Assembly: GCA_018268375.1 (NCBI GenBank)
Contig: JAFDWS010000002.1
Location: forward strand, 992,001 to 1,056,000
Direction: 5' to 3'
DNA from: Armatimonadota bacterium
GTDB taxonomy: Bacteria > Armatimonadota > Fimbriimonadia > Fimbriimonadales > Fimbriimonadaceae
DNA: 64,000 bases
Each line of letters starts with the position of its first letter. Positions within the stretch are counted from its first letter, which is position 1. Below the pieces are notes generated by a model. It was not told where the DNA came from. It searched no databases and saw only the letters and a list, made by a program, of their open reading frames with translations. Below are positions 16,152-24,940 of this stretch, piece by piece. The position numbers and the translations under genes were made by a program.

Positions 16152-17651
16152 ATGGATCCCTTGCACGAGATTGAAGTTCTCGTCCGCGCCAAGTACCCGA
16201 TCGTCTATGTCGTGTCTTGGGAGGAGAGGCGGGTCGAGGCAGCGCTGCAGGAGGTCTGCAAAAAACTGGAGCGCAAGCTCCACACCTGGAGCGTGACTCA
16301 GGGGATGAAGCCCGCGGTGAACCGCGCGACCGGCCCCGCCAAACCGACCACGCTGCCTGGAGAGCTCGAGGCCCTCGCACTTGTTCACGAGGCCCCCGAG
16401 TACACGGTCTTCATGCTCATGGACTTCCATGTCTACATGAAGGATTCGCGGGTCGTCCGGCTTTTGCGGGACCTCGCAAACCGGCTTCGTGGTCGCGCAC
16501 AGACGCTCTTCATCGTCTCGCCGACCCTCAACCTCCCGGTCGAATTGGAAAAGGACATCTCCGTCCTCGAGTTCCCGTTGCCCGAGCCGAAGGACATCGA
16601 GACCCAAATCCAATCGGTTGTCAGCAACGTAGCGGCCAATCCTTCGCTGGACGTGAAGCTCACCAGCGAGCAGATGGAAACCCTCATCCGCTCGGCCCAA
16701 GGACTCACTGCGGACGAGATTGAATCAGCCCTTGCCCGCAGCCTCGTCGAGAAAAAGAGCCTTTGCGTCGATCAAATCATCGAGGAGAAAAAGCAGATCG
16801 TCCGAAAGACGGGGATGCTGCAGTTCTATCCCGCTGAAAACGACCTCGGTGACGTCGGTGGCCTCGACCTGCTCAAGGAATGGCTGATGCGGCGCGAAAA
16901 GAGCTTCACAGAGGCTGCCAGGGAATTCGGTATCCCCTATCCCAAGGGCGTGCTCCTCATCGGTGTCCAAGGTTGCGGCAAGTCTCTCGTCGCCAAGGCC
17001 ATCAGCGCTAGCTACAACTTGCCGATGCTCAAAATGGACGTCGGCCGCGTCTTCGGGAGCCTCGTCGGCCAAAGCGAGGACAACATGCGCCGAGCGATCA
17101 GGATCGCCGAAAGCCTGGCGCCCTGCATCCTTTGGATCGACGAGCTCGAAAAGGGCTTCGCAGGCATGAGTGGCAGCGGCATCAGCGACAGCGGCACGAC
17201 AGCGCGCGTCTTTTCGACCTTCCTCACCTGGATGCAAGAAAAGACCAAACCGGTGTTTATCGTCGCGACCGCCAACGACGTCTCCGCGCTCCCCCCTGAA
17301 CTCCTTCGCAAAGGCAGGTTCGACGAAATCTTCTTTGTGGACCTGCCAGACCTCGACGACCGAAAGCAAATCTTCAAGATCCATCTCGCTCGCCGCAAGC
17401 GGGATCCCAAGAAGTTCAAGGTCGCAGACTTGGCGCGCGAGACAGCCGGCTATAGCGGCGCCGAGATCGAACAGATCGTCGTCGGTGCCCTCAACCGCGC
17501 GTTCGACGAAGGTCGCGAGCTCTTGACCGAAGACCTGCGCGAAGAAGCAAAGGCACAAGTGCCGCTCAGCCGGACCATGGCCGAGGACATTTCCGCGTTG
17601 AGGCTGTGGGCCAAAGTCCGTGCCCGACCGAGCGCCTCGGTCAAGGATTGA
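16152..17651 (+). CDS. AAA ATPase, Ycf46/FtsH-like, soluble
   Basis: 499 residues. Residues 1-215 form a degenerate N-terminal domain (MDPLHEIEVLVRAKYPIVYVVSWEE) typical of the Ycf46-like group. The AAA module follows: Walker A GVQGCGKS (271-278), Walker B CILWIDELEKGF (325-336), and an arginine-finger region with LLRKGRFDEIFFVDLPD (384-400). A C-terminal helical lid (AGYSGAEIEQIVVGALNRAF) ends the domain. There is no membrane anchor and no protease domain, so it is a remodelling ATPase rather than FtsH. It is followed immediately by an unknown gene (17653), a candidate partner. Ycf46 homologs in cyanobacteria are linked to CO2 response; whether that applies here is unknown. Confidence 0.88.
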   Translation: MDPLHEIEVLVRAKYPIVYVVSWEERRVEAALQEVCKKLERKLHTWSVTQGMKPAVNRATGPAKPTTLPGELEALALVHEAPEYTVFMLMDFHVYMKDSRVVRLLRDLANRLRGRAQTLFIVSPTLNLPVELEKDISVLEFPLPEPKDIETQIQSVVSNVAANPSLDVKLTSEQMETLIRSAQGLTADEIESALARSLVEKKSLCVDQIIEEKKQIVRKTGMLQFYPAENDLGDVGGLDLLKEWLMRREKSFTEAAREFGIPYPKGVLLIGVQGCGKSLVAKAISASYNLPMLKMDVGRVFGSLVGQSEDNMRRAIRIAESLAPCILWIDELEKGFAGMSGSGISDSGTTARVFSTFLTWMQEKTKPVFIVATANDVSALPPELLRKGRFDEIFFVDLPDLDDRKQIFKIHLARRKRDPKKFKVADLARETAGYSGAEIEQIVVGALNRAFDEGRELLTEDLREEAKAQVPLSRTMAEDISALRLWAKVRARPSASVKD

Positions 17652-17652
17652 C

Positions 17653-18537
17653 TTGGCGCGCACGCTGTTGGTCGGTGCCCCTGGCTGGACGTGGCGCGAG
17701 TGGCTCAAGGAGAACCGCGTTGCTTCTCTGCTTTGCCTTGACCCGAGCAACGCAGACCATGGCCCTCCGGGCCGGGCCTATCTCTGGTCGGCAGGCAAGT
17801 CGCCGAGATGGCGATTCATCGGCTCGTCCGACCCGGTGCGCAGTCCGGTCGCGCTCTTTCAAGCGGCTTGGACCCTGAGCGAAGGTTGCGACACCGTCTT
17901 GTTGTTCCCAGTTCGGGACTCTCCCATCGCCCGCCAGTTGGCGACAAGCATCGCGCAAGCTCTCGCGCTCGACCGAATCCTCGTTCCGCTAGGCAGCGGA
18001 CTAGCCCCCCTTGGCTGGCCGGTCGGTGCCGAGGAAACCTCCGTTCCCGAGGAACTGCCAGCCATGGTGCTGGAAGCCCAACGCCGAGCGCAGTGGCTCA
18101 CCGTGTTGGAATCGACCGAGGAGCACGTCGTGGACCTGCGTTCGGTAGCGACCGAAGGAGCTCGCCTCGGCTCGGGAAGGGCGCTCGAACTCCAGGGCTG
18201 GAAGGGTTGGGCTGAAGTGTCGGGCAGCGTCCTCCACCTTGTGGGAGACCAAGAGCCGGACGAACAGCAAGTCTCGCAGTTCCTCGACGATGCCGGTGCC
18301 CGCCGACTGTCGGTCGTTTCTCCGGCTTCATATGTCGGACTGACTTGCAGTTTCGCCTCCCAGGAAGGCGAGGACTTCGGGATCGGTTTCATCCGAAGCT
18401 TCTTGCCCGAGCGAGGCATGCTCGAGGTCGCATGCACCGCCGTCGCCCCGGCCCCGGTGCGCATCCTCCGCCTCGGTGCGATGAGGATCGACGGCGGAGG
18501 ACGAGAGCTCGCCGAAAGCAAGCCCTGGCTCCTCTGA
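17653..18537 (+). CDS. Hypothetical protein following the AAA ATPase
   Basis: 294 residues. The TTG start at 17653 lies directly after the ATPase stop (17649-17651), with AAGGA 5 bases upstream formed by the end of the ATPase gene. A GTG at 17620 is also in frame but has poorer spacing. No family was recognised and no membrane segment is present. The N-terminus (ARTLLVGAPGWTWREWL) and CDTVLLFPVRDSPIARQLA suggest an alpha/beta fold; the C-terminal third is beta-rich with two Ala-Pro motifs (VAPAPVRILRLGAMRIDGGGREL). Tight coupling to the ATPase suggests a shared function. Confidence 0.65.
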   Translation: MARTLLVGAPGWTWREWLKENRVASLLCLDPSNADHGPPGRAYLWSAGKSPRWRFIGSSDPVRSPVALFQAAWTLSEGCDTVLLFPVRDSPIARQLATSIAQALALDRILVPLGSGLAPLGWPVGAEETSVPEELPAMVLEAQRRAQWLTVLESTEEHVVDLRSVATEGARLGSGRALELQGWKGWAEVSGSVLHLVGDQEPDEQQVSQFLDDAGARRLSVVSPASYVGLTCSFASQEGEDFGIGFIRSFLPERGMLEVACTAVAPAPVRILRLGAMRIDGGGRELAESKPWLL

Positions 18538-18560
18538 AGGGGAGCGGTATAACGAGAGAG

Positions 18561-19184
18561 ATGGTGGTTCTGGTGCGGCATGGTCAGACGCTGTGGAACA
18601 TCTCGAACCGCGCACAGGGCCACATCGACATCGAACTGGACGAAACCGGGCACAAGCAAGCCCAGCTTCTCGCGAACAGGCTCTGCGAACTTCAGATCGA
18701 CAAGGTCTTCACGAGCGACTTGAAACGTTGCCTGCAGACGATCCAGCCCTTCTGCGAACGGGGCCAACCGGAAGTCCAGATGAGACCCGACCTGAGGGAA
18801 CGAACCTTTGGAGATATGGAGGGAGCCGACTACGTCGAACTCCACGCTTGGATGCGCGAGGAAGGCAGACGCCTCGGAGTGCCCGACTACGAAGTCCGTC
18901 CCCCAAACGGAGAGTCGATGCTCGACGTTTGGGCGAGACTTGACGGAATCGTCCAGGAACTGCGGGACGTGACTAAGAACGTGCTCGTCGTCTCCCACGG
19001 CGGAGCCTTGGCGCAATTGCTCGCCCGACTCATGTACGGCACCCACGAGACGCCCCGGATGTTCCGCTTCAGTAACTGCAGTGTCACGACCTTGAACCGA
19101 AGGGAAGACAGGTCGTTCATGCTCGGCGCGTTCAACGACTGCTGCCATTTGGAGGCAACGAATGAAGCTCCCAAAGTGGGTTAA
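18561..19184 (+). CDS. Histidine phosphatase family protein (phosphoglycerate mutase-like)
   Basis: 207 residues starting VVLVRHGQTLWN, the RHG motif with the phospho-accepting histidine at residue 7. It continues with the expected second-half motifs: SDLKRCLQT, a catalytic acid in RPDLRERTFGDMEG, and VVSHGGALAQLL with the second histidine. Length and motifs fit the cofactor-dependent phosphatases related to CobC, GpmB and PhoE; the substrate is not predictable. The preferred ATG at 18561 follows TATAAC by 7 bases; longer frames upstream overlap the previous gene. The C-terminal 23 bases overlap lnt. Confidence 0.85.
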   Translation: MVVLVRHGQTLWNISNRAQGHIDIELDETGHKQAQLLANRLCELQIDKVFTSDLKRCLQTIQPFCERGQPEVQMRPDLRERTFGDMEGADYVELHAWMREEGRRLGVPDYEVRPPNGESMLDVWARLDGIVQELRDVTKNVLVVSHGGALAQLLARLMYGTHETPRMFRFSNCSVTTLNRREDRSFMLGAFNDCCHLEATNEAPKVG

Positions 19185-20646
19185 GCGCTGGGGCCCTGCG
19201 GCCGCTTCCGCGGCCCTGCTCGCGTTCGCTTTCCCGCCCCTGAATTTCGTCCTCCTGACCTTCGTGGCCATCGCTCCCTGGCTGGCCAACTTGCGCCAAG
19301 TTGACGGCAAGGGAGCGCTCAAGTCGAGCGCCGTCTACGGTGCGGTCACCATCCTGTTCCAAATGTTCTGGTTGGTGCTCTTCATCAACGAATGGACGCA
19401 CAACATGGTGGCTGCCATCGTTCCTTGGCTCGTTTGTGGATTCCTCGGAGCCCTCATCTATCTGCCCATGGGATGGCTCATCAACAAGTGCTGGAAGTTG
19501 GGATGGCCGTGGCTGATCCCGATCGTCTGGGCCGGCCACGAGGCCTTTCGGGCCTACATTCCTGTCCTCGCCTTCCCCTGGGGAATCCTTGCGAACCCGC
19601 TCTGGATCTTTCCCCAGTTCGTCCAGCACGCCGCGCTGGGAACAGTGTTCTTCGTGTCCGCCTGGGTAGTCATCCCAAACCTCGTCTTGGCCATGATCCT
19701 GTGGCCGAAAGACGGCAAGCCGCCACCCAGCCGCCAAACCCTGCAGGCTGCCATCGTTTTCGGCGGCGTCATGCTCGTTTCTGTCTATCGCTACGCCAAT
19801 CCGCCTTCGACAGAGAAGAAGATCGTGACCCTGGGTCAACCGGGCGTGGACATGGCGTTCACCCCGAAGGACATCCAGGCGCTCGACATGCGCTCCGCCG
19901 GACTATGGATCCAAAACCGCGCCGCGACGCAGGGCACGGACCTGCTCGTCCTTCCGGAGGGCTTCTCCCCCAACGATCCACGGGTGGCTCCGTACTCACC
20001 AATTGGTCAGGAGCCTCTTGTGCCTGTGCTGATGGGCGGAGTCCGTCCGGACGGGGCAAGCACCTATGAGACGGCCTACGGCTACGATGGCAAGTGGACT
20101 TATGCCGATAAGACACGCCTCGTGATCTTTGGCGAGTTCGTCCCGTTCCGGGAACTCCCTTTCCTCCAAAGCTTCAACTTGCCGAAGGGAGATCTGAGCC
20201 CGGCCAAAAAGCTCAGTACCGTTTCCGTCAAAGGCGTCACCATCGGCCCGCTTCTGTGCTTCGAGGGTGTCTTCCCAGACTTGGCCGACCGTCATGGGAG
20301 GCTGGGTGCCCGCCTTTTAGCCCAACTTTGCATCGACGATTGGTACGAGCGGACTCCCGCATGGGAGCAACTCTGGCAGTCCTCCATTTGGAGGAGCATT
20401 GAGTCAGGATTGCCGCTGGTGCGGGTTGGAGGGCGAGGCCAAAGCCTGGCGACGGACGCGCGCGGCAACGTCACTGTGATGGTCAGAAGGGGCATCTTGA
20501 CTGCAGAGCGCGTCGAGGTCGGTGTGCCCGAAAAATCGGACGCCTTTCCGTTCCGAATGGGATTCGTATATCTCTCCTGGGCCGTATGCGCCGTCATCGG
20601 GACATCTGGACTTTGGCGGAAGAACAAGGTCGCGCCCGCCGAGTAG
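19162..20646 (+). CDS. lnt: Apolipoprotein N-acyltransferase
   Basis: 494 residues. It transfers the third acyl chain onto the N-terminal cysteine of lipoproteins in the inner membrane, so its presence implies a diderm envelope. About six N-terminal membrane helices (residues ~10-205) are followed by a periplasmic nitrilase-type domain with the triad Glu266 (LVLPEGFSPND), Lys317 (YADKTRLVIFGEFVPF) and Cys366 (LLCFEGVFP). A C-terminal helix (FVYLSWAVCAVIGTSGLW) closes it. Substrate lipoproteins are also encoded in this window (34075 and 56635). The start overlaps the preceding phosphatase gene by 23 bases. Confidence 0.9.
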   Translation: MKLPKWVKRWGPAAASAALLAFAFPPLNFVLLTFVAIAPWLANLRQVDGKGALKSSAVYGAVTILFQMFWLVLFINEWTHNMVAAIVPWLVCGFLGALIYLPMGWLINKCWKLGWPWLIPIVWAGHEAFRAYIPVLAFPWGILANPLWIFPQFVQHAALGTVFFVSAWVVIPNLVLAMILWPKDGKPPPSRQTLQAAIVFGGVMLVSVYRYANPPSTEKKIVTLGQPGVDMAFTPKDIQALDMRSAGLWIQNRAATQGTDLLVLPEGFSPNDPRVAPYSPIGQEPLVPVLMGGVRPDGASTYETAYGYDGKWTYADKTRLVIFGEFVPFRELPFLQSFNLPKGDLSPAKKLSTVSVKGVTIGPLLCFEGVFPDLADRHGRLGARLLAQLCIDDWYERTPAWEQLWQSSIWRSIESGLPLVRVGGRGQSLATDARGNVTVMVRRGILTAERVEVGVPEKSDAFPFRMGFVYLSWAVCAVIGTSGLWRKNKVAPAE

Positions 20647-20651
20647 CCCAA

Positions 20652-20739
20652 TGGCGGAGGGGATGGGATTCGAACCCATGAGGAGTTGCCCCCTAGCGGT
20701 TTTCAAGACCGCCGCATTCGACCACTCTGCCACCCCTCC
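20652..20739 (-). tRNA. tRNA-Ser (anticodon TGA)
   Basis: On the minus strand the acceptor GGAGGGG (20733-20739) pairs with CCCCTCC (20656-20662), followed by discriminator G and an encoded CCA (20652-20654). D arm GGCAGAGTGGTCGAATGC, anticodon loop CTTGAAA giving anticodon TGA for UCA/UCG codons, a long variable arm typical of serine, and the T arm with GGTTCGAATCC are all present. It starts 5 bases after the lnt stop, on the opposite strand. Confidence 0.95.
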
Positions 20740-20767
20740 GCGGGACGGTCAGTTTAGCGCAAGCAGG

Positions 20768-20779
20768 TAGATTCGGCCC
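20768..20779 (+). promoter_or_regulatory. Leaderless-type -10 element of the SDR gene
   Basis: TAGATT (20768-20773) ends 6 bases before the ATG at 20780; the spacer CGGCCC has no ribosome-binding character. It lies 28 bases from the 5' end of the divergent tRNA gene. Confidence 0.45.
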
Positions 20780-21544
20780 ATGGACTTGGGCTTAGAAGGC
20801 AAAGTCGCGATGGTAGCGGCGGGCACAAAGGGAATCGGTCTGGCCGCCGCAAGGGCTCTCGCTGGAGAAGGGTGCCGGGTCTCCGTTTGCGCGCGGAAAG
20901 CCCCCACGGAACTGCTCGGCGAAGGAATTGCAAGCTTTGCCTGCGATGTCAGCCATCCAGAACAGATCGAGCTGTGGTTCCGGCAAACCGAGGAGCAGAT
21001 GGGAACAGTCCAGATCCTCGTGACGAACACCGGCGGGCCACCAGCCGGACTCTGGGAGGACATGACCGACGATCAATGGGCGTTGGGCCTCCAGTCGACT
21101 CTCATGAACGTCGTCCGCATGTCGCGTATCGCCGCTCCAAAAATGCGGGGCGCGGGCTGGGGCAGAATCGTCCACGTGACGAGCTTGGTCGCGAAAGAGC
21201 CAAGCAGGCTCCTTCCCATTTCCTCTACCGTGCGCACGGGCCTCATGTCCCTCACGCGCATCCAGGCCACCGAGCTCGCCCCGTTCGGAGTCACGGTCAA
21301 CTGTGTCCTTCCTGGCCACACCATGACAGACCGTCAGATCCACCTCGCAGAGACGATCGCGCAGAGAGACGGAGTGACGGTCGAACAAGCTCTCGAAGCC
21401 CAAGCGCGGAGCATTCCCATCGGGAGGCTTGCCAGGCCAGAGGAAATTGCCGCGCCACTCGTGTTCCTTTGCTCGGAACGGGCCAGCTACGTGACGGGCG
21501 TCAACCTTTTGGTTGATGGTGGCTCGGTCCACGGCCCTGCTTAA
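20780..21544 (+). CDS. SDR-family oxidoreductase-like protein with altered catalytic site
   Basis: 254 residues, classical SDR length. The Rossmann entry is AGTKGIGLAAARAL (14-27) instead of the usual TGxxxGIG, and NTGG replaces NNAG. The catalytic Ser is kept (IVHVTSLVAKEPS), but the YxxxK motif is replaced: the aligned segment is LPISSTVRTGLMSL, with Ser in place of Tyr and Arg in place of Lys. The C-terminal GRLARPEEIAAPLVFLCSE and YVTGVNLLVDGG are standard. This matches a recognised FabG-like SDR subgroup without the normal tetrad, whose activity is uncertain. Its stop overlaps the convergent kinase gene by 4 bases. Confidence 0.85.
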   Translation: MDLGLEGKVAMVAAGTKGIGLAAARALAGEGCRVSVCARKAPTELLGEGIASFACDVSHPEQIELWFRQTEEQMGTVQILVTNTGGPPAGLWEDMTDDQWALGLQSTLMNVVRMSRIAAPKMRGAGWGRIVHVTSLVAKEPSRLLPISSTVRTGLMSLTRIQATELAPFGVTVNCVLPGHTMTDRQIHLAETIAQRDGVTVEQALEAQARSIPIGRLARPEEIAAPLVFLCSERASYVTGVNLLVDGGSVHGPA

Positions 21545-23223
21545 CCGTTCTTGCCGATCATCTCGTCGATCGCCGACTTGCGATTGGCGACCTCGCCTTC
21601 ATAGAAAGAGTTCCCGCTCGCGTATCCCTGGGCGGGGTAGAGCGCCTCTCGCGCCTTTTGGACATCGCCCCGAGAGATCAACTCGTCGATCACGTCCAGG
21701 TAAGCCTTGACCGCCTGCTCCCGGACAAGATCGGGGCTGCCGGAAATGCTCATCATCGCCCACATACCGCTCGCTTTGCTCCAGAGCCGCTGTCTCGCCT
21801 CCGCGTCCGGCTCGTCCATCGCCTTTCGCATCGCCGCCACCGCGTTCTCGGTCGTCGGCTCCTCAGTGTCTACCGCTGAATTGGATACCGGGGGGCTCTG
21901 CGCAGGGCGGGCACCTTTGGCGGGCCCACTGACAGCGGGCCGAGCCCTCTGGCCCGAGACGACCTTGGGCAACTCGATGATCGCGACAACGACCAAAGCC
22001 ACGATCGCACCGACCATCAGGAAAGCAGCAAGCAACCGCCCCATGAACACCCGGGTTTCGGGAGTGACGATCGGCCCTCGCGGCGCCGGCGGATAATAGA
22101 CCGGGACCGGCACCATCGGTTGTTGTTGGCCGTAGGGTTGACCATATGGTTGAGGCGGGTACGGCTGCTGGGGATACTGCGGCGCAGCATACGGGGCTCC
22201 GTATGGCTGCGGCTGATAGGGCTGCTGGCTGATCGACCCGGGCATCGGCGTCCCATAGGGCGTGAAGCCCGGCCCAAAGGGCTGGGCCGGCTGGACAGGC
22301 GGCAAGACGACGGGAGGCGGCCCAGGATTGATTGGCCCCAAGGACGGATAGGCTGGTATCGATTGTGTCGGAAATGGACTGACGACCACCTGCCCACTCG
22401 CCCATTGATCCTGCACAGCTTTCAGTGCCGCAGTCATCTCCTTGGCGCTTCCCCACCTGAGCTGTGGGCTCTTGTCCACCGCCTGGCGGATCACCTGCCA
22501 AAGGGCAGGGCCGCACTGTTGGGGCTGAACTGGCTCAGAGTTCATGATCGCGTGGGTGATGCTCACGACATTGTCCCCGGTGAAAGGCTTCTGCCCAGCC
22601 ACCATCTCATAGAGGATCACACCTACACTGAAGAGGTCGCTTCGCGCATCGATCTCGCGGCCGTTGATCTGCTCCGGTGACATGTAGCTCGGGGTCCCGA
22701 AAACTTGGCCGTCCATGGTCAAATTGGGCTCAAAGGTCAACCTGGCTATGCCGAAGTCGGTGATCTTGACTTCCCCGTTCTCCAACAGCTGGATGTTGTC
22801 GGGCTTGATGTCACGGTGAATGACGCCCTTGGAATGGGCAAACTCCAGGCCCTTGAGAACCTCGATCGCGATCTCCACCGCCCGCGCCGGCTCAATGAAG
22901 CCCTTTGTGTCCAAGAGGTTACGGAGGTTCTGGCCGTCCAGGTACTCCATCGCGATGTACCTGCGACCATCGTCCTCACCGACTTCGTAGATGGTGACGA
23001 TGTTCGGATGGACAAGGGAGCCAGCCGCCCGGGCCTCCCGCAGGAAGCGCTTCACCCGCTCTTCGCGTTGCTGACCGGAAGCGCCGCCCGGCATGGCTAG
23101 TTCCTTCACTGCGACCCGTCGGTTCATGACGGGGTCGTACGCCTCGTAAACGATGTCGTTCGAGCGCGCGATTTCGCGGATGATCTGGTACTTGCCCAGC
23201 GTGCTGGAGGGGGTCTGGCTCAT
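21541..23223 (-). CDS. Membrane-anchored Ser/Thr protein kinase (PknB type)
   Basis: 560 residues. The kinase domain spans ~12-275: Lys40 (VAVKEL), HRDIKPDN (137-144), DFG (156-158) and GTPSYMSPEQ (activation segment end). The glycine-rich loop is degenerate (EIARSNDIVYEAYD instead of GxGxxG). Residues ~300-385 are a Pro/Gln/Tyr-rich linker with repeated QPYG, then one membrane helix (LLAAFLMVGAIVALVVVAII) and an extracytoplasmic domain of about 130 residues, mostly helical. It is likely a sensor kinase for envelope or cell-wall signals. AGGAAGG about 4 bases before the ATG is a good ribosome-binding site. Divergent from the deacetylase genes. Confidence 0.88.
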   Translation of the reverse strand: MSQTPSSTLGKYQIIREIARSNDIVYEAYDPVMNRRVAVKELAMPGGASGQQREERVKRFLREARAAGSLVHPNIVTIYEVGEDDGRRYIAMEYLDGQNLRNLLDTKGFIEPARAVEIAIEVLKGLEFAHSKGVIHRDIKPDNIQLLENGEVKITDFGIARLTFEPNLTMDGQVFGTPSYMSPEQINGREIDARSDLFSVGVILYEMVAGQKPFTGDNVVSITHAIMNSEPVQPQQCGPALWQVIRQAVDKSPQLRWGSAKEMTAALKAVQDQWASGQVVVSPFPTQSIPAYPSLGPINPGPPPVVLPPVQPAQPFGPGFTPYGTPMPGSISQQPYQPQPYGAPYAAPQYPQQPYPPQPYGQPYGQQQPMVPVPVYYPPAPRGPIVTPETRVFMGRLLAAFLMVGAIVALVVVAIIELPKVVSGQRARPAVSGPAKGARPAQSPPVSNSAVDTEEPTTENAVAAMRKAMDEPDAEARQRLWSKASGMWAMMSISGSPDLVREQAVKAYLDVIDELISRGDVQKAREALYPAQGYASGNSFYEGEVANRKSAIDEMIGKNG

Positions 23224-23292
23224 CAGCCTTCCTAATAGACGATTGTGGCACCTGGATCGTTGGCCTGGACCCCTGAGAAGACAATGCCCAGA

Positions 23293-23376
23293 CTAAAAGT
23301 TTTAGACTCAAATCCCCCCTCTGACCCGCACGAAAATCACGGGAAACTAATCTCATATCAAATTCACATGTGATAT
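23293..23376. promoter_or_regulatory. Inverted repeats in the kinase / deacetylase divergent region
   Basis: The 194-base spacer holds CTAAAA-G-TTTTAG (23293-23305) on the kinase side. On the deacetylase side is TCACATGTGA (23364-23373), inside a wider ATATCA...TGATAT pair. This is the most AT-rich stretch nearby and TATTCT overlaps the second repeat, so it may be an operator over the deacetylase promoter. Confidence 0.3.
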
Positions 23377-23417
23377 TCTAGATGGCCGGGAGAGCTGGGC
23401 TTAACCGAGGGTACAAG

Positions 23418-24932
23418 ATGGTGTTGAAGTGGCGGGTCGTCCCGACCCTTGTTTTTTCTTGCCTGGCGGCTGGTGTGCATGCACAGTCGACAGAGCTTGT
23501 TGATTTCTCTTCTATGGCCGATCTCATGTCGGCCCAAAACGTCCTGATAGACGGTGGAATATCCGTTCAAGACTTCCCGTTGCCGGTGGTAGCGAACCCT
23601 GGCTTGTCCATGTTCGACCATGCCAAGTCGACCGTCATCACGAGGCGGGCGTCGTCAGTCAGCGACAATCGAGCGTATTACGAGACGGCCGTCCTCACCT
23701 ACAATTTGCAGAGCAGAGGGGACCGGTCTTTCCAGTTCCCTGACCCAAGCCGCCAGATCGTTCTCTGGGTTCACGTGGACGGGCCGAGCGCGATCGGTAC
23801 GGGTTCGGCGCCGTTCAATGGTGCGGAGACGCGCCCATCGCTCATCGACATCCAGCTCGTGACCGCAAGCGGCCAAACGATCACATCGAAACAGCGTGCC
23901 CAGTGCGCGCGCGGGTGGAACGAGCTGAAGTTCGTCCTTGATAGCTCCATTCCGCCCCACAAGGTGACCGACCAGGGTGCACCGATCAAACGGTTCCAAC
24001 AGTTTTCGCCGACCGATGCCAACGGATCGGTCACAAAGATCAAGATCCGAGTATTCGGCACCAACGACTGCGCTCAGTCCTATATGGCGCACGAGGTCGC
24101 CTTGAACAGTTGCACACTCGAGCCCGTCGCGACGAAGATCCCCGTGATCATGTACTACGACGACTGTTGGTCGGGCTTTGTCACCTACGCTCAGCAGACC
24201 CTGCTCGACCACGGCGGAACCGCGACGCTCTGCGCGATCGGAAACTTTTACAACGCGACCGTCCAGTCGCACATGACAGGGCAGCAGATCAATGACGCGT
24301 TCGCCTTGGGATTCGACATCGTCAACCATTCGATGACCCACTCCCCGCTCCACAACGCGGGGGCGCCACGGAACTACCACAGTGCTGGTGCGCTCGTAGG
24401 CGTTTATGACGACATCGCCCAATGCCAAGCCCTTCTCCGTGACCATGGCCTCGTGAGGGACGATAGCGACAGGTTTCTCGTTTATCCCGGCGGCATCAAC
24501 GACGCCCAGGTCTACACCGCCATGGACGAGCTCGGAATCGTCTTCGGTCGAGTTGCAAACTGTGAGCCGGATCCCAATGGGGTCAGCGACTTCCTGCGCA
24601 ACCCGAACGCGGGCCAAGTCTATGACATGTGCTCCGCCGAGCACGGTGTGAACGCTTACATCCCGATCCAGGCACTTCAACAGTTCGAGGACTGGATCGA
24701 CGAGGGGGTCGAGGAGGGCAAGCCGCGCTTCATCATGTGGCACGACGTCTTCGATGACAGCAACGGAACGACTAACCACTCCCCGAACGCATACAACACG
24801 CCGCAGTTCCACGCCGATGCACTGCAATACCTGTTCGACCTCAAAGATCAAGGCAAGATCGAGTTCCTCACCCTCCCACAGTGGTACAAGCGCCTCGATT
24901 CGCTTCACCGAGTGCGAGGAGTCGAGTATTGA
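23418..24932 (+). CDS. Secreted polysaccharide deacetylase-like protein (copy 1, metal site intact)
   Basis: 504 residues starting at ATG 23418, with GAGGG about 6 bases upstream. Signal peptide MVLKWRVVPTLVFSCLAAGVHAQ. Residues ~25-235 form a beta-sandwich-like domain (SFQFPDPSRQIVLWVHVDG). Residues 240-504 form a NodB-like deacetylase domain with the acidic pair Asp248-Asp249 (MYYDDCWSG) and a metal-type H-x3-H at His304 and His308 (VNHSMTHSPL), plus LVYPGG and IMWHDVF motifs. The family removes acetyl groups from chitin, peptidoglycan or other N-acetylated polysaccharides. A paralog of exactly the same length follows 8 bases downstream. Confidence 0.75.
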   Translation: MVLKWRVVPTLVFSCLAAGVHAQSTELVDFSSMADLMSAQNVLIDGGISVQDFPLPVVANPGLSMFDHAKSTVITRRASSVSDNRAYYETAVLTYNLQSRGDRSFQFPDPSRQIVLWVHVDGPSAIGTGSAPFNGAETRPSLIDIQLVTASGQTITSKQRAQCARGWNELKFVLDSSIPPHKVTDQGAPIKRFQQFSPTDANGSVTKIKIRVFGTNDCAQSYMAHEVALNSCTLEPVATKIPVIMYYDDCWSGFVTYAQQTLLDHGGTATLCAIGNFYNATVQSHMTGQQINDAFALGFDIVNHSMTHSPLHNAGAPRNYHSAGALVGVYDDIAQCQALLRDHGLVRDDSDRFLVYPGGINDAQVYTAMDELGIVFGRVANCEPDPNGVSDFLRNPNAGQVYDMCSAEHGVNAYIPIQALQQFEDWIDEGVEEGKPRFIMWHDVFDDSNGTTNHSPNAYNTPQFHADALQYLFDLKDQGKIEFLTLPQWYKRLDSLHRVRGVEY

Positions 24933-24940
24933 GGCCCACT

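Noticed and set aside
17859..19322. 487-codon open frame on the minus strand
   Set aside because: Antisense to the hypothetical gene at 17653, the histidine phosphatase and the start of lnt, all coupled on the plus strand.
23655..24908. 417-codon open frame on the minus strand
   Set aside because: Antisense to deacetylase copy 1, whose signal peptide and catalytic motifs are clear; composition is typical of an antisense frame.
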